Below, in pieces: positions 60,913-64,000 of a DNA stretch of 64,000 nucleotides; positions within the stretch are counted from its first letter, which is position 1, and each line of letters opens with the position of its first letter. Source of the DNA: Streptomyces sp. P3 (GTDB lineage: Bacteria > Actinomycetota > Actinomycetes > Streptomycetales > Streptomycetaceae); the NCBI RefSeq assembly GCF_003032475.1, contig NZ_CP028369.1, forward strand, positions 7,130,001-7,194,000, in the 5' to 3' direction. Made by a program: the position numbers and the translations under genes. Below the pieces are notes generated by a model. The model was not told the DNA's origin. It did not search any database and saw only the letters and a list, made by a program, of their open reading frames with translations.

Positions 60913-63780
60913 TCACCGACTCGGTGGGGAACCTTCCTCTCCGGAGGACTCGTCGGATTCGCCGTCGTGTGGCAGGACGTATTGTGCGGTCTTTGCCGCC
61001 ATGTGGAGCGGGAGTGGAAGCCCTAGGGTCACGTTGTAGTCAGGCGCGCGGCGCAACTGGTGGGTGATGGCGGCCCAAGGTCCCGGCACGCTGGATTTCT
61101 CTGGCACGGCGACAACCGCGATCTCCAGTGCGGCCGGGTTCCATGCGTTGGTGCCCGTGTCGATGACGGGCTCCGGCTCTTTGTCCTCTTCATCCTCCGA
61201 GCGCTTCTTCTTCAGCGGGATCCGGGTGGCAATCTTCGAGGCGGTCTTCACCGCGTGCTTGGCTGTGTGGGGCTTTTCGCCGGTGCTGTAGTACACGCGG
61301 TGGTCGTCGTCGGCGCCCGGGTGGGCCCACAGGCCGCTCGCGAAGCCGTGATCGGCGGTGTCGTCGTCCGGGGCGAACCACTGGGGGGTTTCGTCGGATG
61401 CGTGGTCGCGTACCCGCACATGGCACAGATTCTCGCCGTACAGGGTGATGTGCTGGGCCGGGTTGGGGCCGAACTGGAGGGCGTCGGGGCGCAGTCGGCC
61501 GTTGGTCAGCCATGGCCAGTGCAGACGGGAGTTCTGCGCGTGCGAGAGCAGCAGGACGTGGCGGTCGCGCAGGCTGTAGAGCATCGCCCGGATGAACTGG
61601 GCCGTCTCGGCCCGTTGATCGTCCAGATCGGGAACCCAGGTCGTGGTGCGTTGTCTCTTTCCATCCTCGGCTTCCGGCCTCGGCGCGTCCTCCTCCCCGG
61701 TCGCTCCTGTGACTTCACCGTCCTCGCCGTCTTGGTCTTCCTCGTCGAACTCTTCATACTCGCCCGGGATCTCGGCGTGGCGGGCGAGAGAGAGCAGGAG
61801 TTCCGGGTACGGAATCCAGTCCCCACGATCGGGGTCCCACCCCATGACCGAGCTGTCGGCTGCGCTCATTTTGACGGCGACAGGGGAGGTGCGGCGTTTG
61901 CGGGTGGGCCCGTCGGCGCGGCGCTTGACCATCCACAGTGCGACGTACTCCAGGTCCTTGGGCAGTTCGTCCACACTGTGTTCCGGTGCCGTGCAGACGC
62001 CCAGTTGCCGAAGGACGTCGTTCCACGCCTGCAGGGCTCGGTGGGCGATGCTCTTCTTGGTGGCGGTGTTCCAGTGCGAGCTCGGCAAGGTGATGAACTT
62101 TGTCAACCGTCCGGCATCGGCATACCCGAGGCGTACGGCGAACTTGGGGTCCACGAAGTCGGGCCGGAAGGACTTCGGGTGGCCGATCTCGACCACGACG
62201 GCCTGGACGTCTGGTCGTTCGTCGCGCTCGCACAGTTCGGCGATCTCTCGCCGGCGGGCACTGATCGCTGTGGTGAGGGTCTTTCGTTTCGGCTGGCCGT
62301 CGGGGAAGTCGAGCCGGGCGGCGACGACACCGGCGTCTTCCAGGTACAGGCGCACCGTCAGCTCTGGTGTCGTCCAGGTACGTACGGCCTTGTCCGTTCC
62401 GCCCGGGCCGTCCAGGCCCAACAAGACTGCCAGTTGCTCGATCAGGGCGCCACGCGTGCGGTCGTTCTGCCAGCGCGCTTCGACGATCAGGGGCCGGCCG
62501 TCGAGTACCCGTGCCAGGGCGGCGCGTCGTTCGTTGTGGCCTTTCCGCTCCAACTCGACCTTCTGGAGGGCGCGTTCCTCCCTCGTCTTGGCTGTCGGAG
62601 TCTTGGGGAGATTGCGTGGGAGGACTGGAAATCGGCTGCGGGTGAAGTCGCCGAGCTGGGTGAGGTGAGGCAGCAACGCCCCGGCTGCCCAGTCGGTAAG
62701 GGGGGAACGGTCGCGCGGCATGAGACCGGTGCCGACGCCATGGCCGCCCATCGACGTGGCATGCACGACGCTGATCTGGATGCCTTCCTTCCCGGGGATC
62801 CAGGCGTCGGGGTTCTCCTGCACTGCCGCTGCGTTCGGGAGTTCGCGAGAGAACCGGAGGCTGCTGAGCATGCCTTGGGGGCCTCCGCGCGTCCACTGGG
62901 GCAGGGACGTGTTGCGGTCGATGGCCAGTCGGCACACCGAGAGCCGTCCGGTTCCTGTCGACTGCCCTAGCCAGGGCGTTTGCGCGAGCAGGTACGCCGA
63001 CACGGCCCGCCGATACGGTACGGGCACGGGCCCACCGGTGCGCCAGCGGCGAACTCCCGTGCGGACATGGAGGCGGAAGTCGCCGGCGAAGGGCACGGTC
63101 TGCACGGTGAGCGTGATGACGAACGAGAACTTCCACCACATTCCATCGTCGTCCTGGTGGTCACGCGGCGGCCAGGAGACGAGCTCGGCGCCGCGTTCGG
63201 CGGCGGCGATTTTGAACGTCATCTCGACGCCCTCGAAGCGGTAGGGATCCAGTTTCGCGATGCTCTGTGCGAGGGCGTCGGGCAGGAGCTGGTGGATCAG
63301 CGGGTCCGGCTCGAAGGTGCCGCCGGGCGAGGTTGTGCCCGCGAAGAGGTCGACGGTGTGTGGCTGCCAGGTCAGCCCAGCCACGTCCAGTGAGGCGCTG
63401 AGCTTGGTGGCCCGTTCGGTGATGTCCGGGTACTTCTTACGGGTGCGCGGGGAGTGCAGGTCACGGATCCAGGCGTGGATGAGCTGCCGCATGACAGGGA
63501 GCGGAAGCGGCGTTTCTGCGTACAGCCATGGGGTGTTGTCGTCGAGTGTGGCGCCGCGCGCGACACACAGCAGGTCGGGTGCCACGGCACGGATGACCTC
63601 GTTGAGCCTGCGGATAGGTACCTGGTTGATCCTTTTCGGTTCGCGTTTGCCGATCCGGTAGAAGTCCAGTACCTCGGCCCGCCACGAGGCGGGGAAGGCG
63701 AGTCCGTGGGTCTGGCGGATGAAGTCCGTGCCGCGGGCGGGCTCGAACGCGGTGAATCTGACGGTGGGGTAGGAGGGCAC
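60913..63780 (-). CDS. pPIWI-RE module protein (prokaryotic PIWI with R/E signature)
   Basis: 955 residues from GTG 63780 (AAGGGA upstream). It matches my recollection of the pPIWI-RE family (DUF3962/DUF3893-type). The long N-terminal half includes GVEMTFKIAAAERGAELVSWPP and TVPFAGDFRLHVRTGVRRW. The RNase H-like PIWI half has AVVVEIGHPKSFRPDFVDPKFAVRLGYADAGRLTKFI. The conserved tail has WPWLTNGRL, YGENLCHVRVRDHASDETPQWF and GFASGLWAHPGADDDHRVYYSTGEKP. An acidic linker (EEFDEEDQDGEDG) lies between. In known loci it is encoded with a helicase and a restriction-like nuclease and is proposed to act in DNA defence. Confidence 0.8.
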   Translation of the reverse strand: MPSYPTVRFTAFEPARGTDFIRQTHGLAFPASWRAEVLDFYRIGKREPKRINQVPIRRLNEVIRAVAPDLLCVARGATLDDNTPWLYAETPLPLPVMRQLIHAWIRDLHSPRTRKKYPDITERATKLSASLDVAGLTWQPHTVDLFAGTTSPGGTFEPDPLIHQLLPDALAQSIAKLDPYRFEGVEMTFKIAAAERGAELVSWPPRDHQDDDGMWWKFSFVITLTVQTVPFAGDFRLHVRTGVRRWRTGGPVPVPYRRAVSAYLLAQTPWLGQSTGTGRLSVCRLAIDRNTSLPQWTRGGPQGMLSSLRFSRELPNAAAVQENPDAWIPGKEGIQISVVHATSMGGHGVGTGLMPRDRSPLTDWAAGALLPHLTQLGDFTRSRFPVLPRNLPKTPTAKTREERALQKVELERKGHNERRAALARVLDGRPLIVEARWQNDRTRGALIEQLAVLLGLDGPGGTDKAVRTWTTPELTVRLYLEDAGVVAARLDFPDGQPKRKTLTTAISARRREIAELCERDERPDVQAVVVEIGHPKSFRPDFVDPKFAVRLGYADAGRLTKFITLPSSHWNTATKKSIAHRALQAWNDVLRQLGVCTAPEHSVDELPKDLEYVALWMVKRRADGPTRKRRTSPVAVKMSAADSSVMGWDPDRGDWIPYPELLLSLARHAEIPGEYEEFDEEDQDGEDGEVTGATGEEDAPRPEAEDGKRQRTTTWVPDLDDQRAETAQFIRAMLYSLRDRHVLLLSHAQNSRLHWPWLTNGRLRPDALQFGPNPAQHITLYGENLCHVRVRDHASDETPQWFAPDDDTADHGFASGLWAHPGADDDHRVYYSTGEKPHTAKHAVKTASKIATRIPLKKKRSEDEEDKEPEPVIDTGTNAWNPAALEIAVVAVPEKSSVPGPWAAITHQLRRAPDYNVTLGLPLPLHMAAKTAQYVLPHDGESDESSGEEGSPPSR

Positions 63781-63827
63781 GTGTGGAGGTCCCTTCGTGT
63801 ACAGGGGTAAGGGAATGGCCGTGCGGT

Positions 63828-64000
63828 TCAGTCGGTCGGGTCCGGGGCGGAAGGGACGATGCCGGCGAGCGCGGTGTGTAGGGGTTCGTACAGGGCTTTG
63901 ACGAGGGCCCGGTCCAGAGCAGTGATCGGTACAGCGCCGGGGGTCGTCTCGTCGGCCGGGGGCGGAGCGAGGTAAGGGTCCAGGACGTGCCGCATGGCGA
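63828..64000 (-). CDS. C-terminus of the gene upstream of pPIWI-RE (partial)
   Basis: The last 56 codons of a minus-strand gene, stopping at 63828-63830, 48 bases before the pPIWI-RE start, so probably the same operon. The visible end is RHVLDPYLAPPPADETTPGAVPITALDRALVKALYEPLHTALAGIVPSAPDPTD. Too short to identify; in pPIWI-RE loci a helicase or nuclease gene is expected. Confidence 0.6.
   Translation of the reverse strand, partial: AMRHVLDPYLAPPPADETTPGAVPITALDRALVKALYEPLHTALAGIVPSAPDPTD

Noticed and set aside
12..63980. Long open frames opposite or inside real genes
   Set aside because: High GC content leaves many shadow frames open; they lack ribosome sites, have Arg/Pro/Ala-rich composition and show no family motifs.

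Overview
This is a high-GC actinobacterial chromosome segment, almost certainly Streptomyces: GC-rich third codon positions, many GTG starts, ATGA/GTGA stop-start overlaps, IS110-type elements and an abundant Streptomyces intergenic palindrome. No rRNA or tRNA gene and no CRISPR array was seen. All functions come from reading the translated sequence; no database was searched.

1-15.5 kb: a sulfur/cyanate operon inside a regulatory neighbourhood. Ten tightly coupled plus-strand genes (3218-12081) encode an OsmC protein, cyanase, an acyl-CoA-dehydrogenase-like flavoenzyme, an ECF sigma factor, an anti-sigma zinc-finger domain fused to a flavin reductase, a nitrate/sulfonate/cyanate-type ABC importer, a rhodanese-metallo-beta-lactamase-rhodanese fusion and a TauE/SafE exporter. 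On both sides lie HxlR regulators, small SnoaL-like proteins (two of them only remnants) and three copies of a direct-repeat operator (GTARCCA, 18-bp period). One HxlR gene is broken by frameshifts and an octanucleotide tandem repeat. A lipoprotein carbonic anhydrase closes the region.

15.6-31.9 kb: an isonitrile-type biosynthetic cluster (PvcA-like isonitrile synthase, P450, asparagine-synthase-like amidotransferase, MFS exporter), a Cys-rich 71-residue protein and a metal-chelate ABC importer with a Met-rich binding protein. Next to it is a copper block: two PCuAC-like proteins, CopA, Met/His-rich membrane proteins, an ECF sigma factor and a GlxA-type regulator. I infer a copper-binding isonitrile metallophore system.

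32-43.6 kb: a scarred mobile region with a relaxase-like remnant, an IS256 remnant that truncated a TPR regulator, two diverged IS110 elements, a frameshifted single-chain restriction-modification enzyme and a duplicated excisionase-like gene.

43.8-64 kb: a defence island. It holds a 1777-residue NO VEIN/sacsin-like ATPase, a long-B-type Argonaute (one frameshift) coupled to a PD-(D/E)xK nuclease gene, a divergent 976-residue protein that I read as two degenerate RNase III-like domains each followed by a dsRNA-binding domain (a Dicer-like layout), another PD-(D/E)xK protein, a Schlafen/AlbA_2 protein and a pPIWI-RE protein with the end of its upstream gene. Two different PIWI systems flanking a Dicer-like protein is the most striking arrangement in the window.
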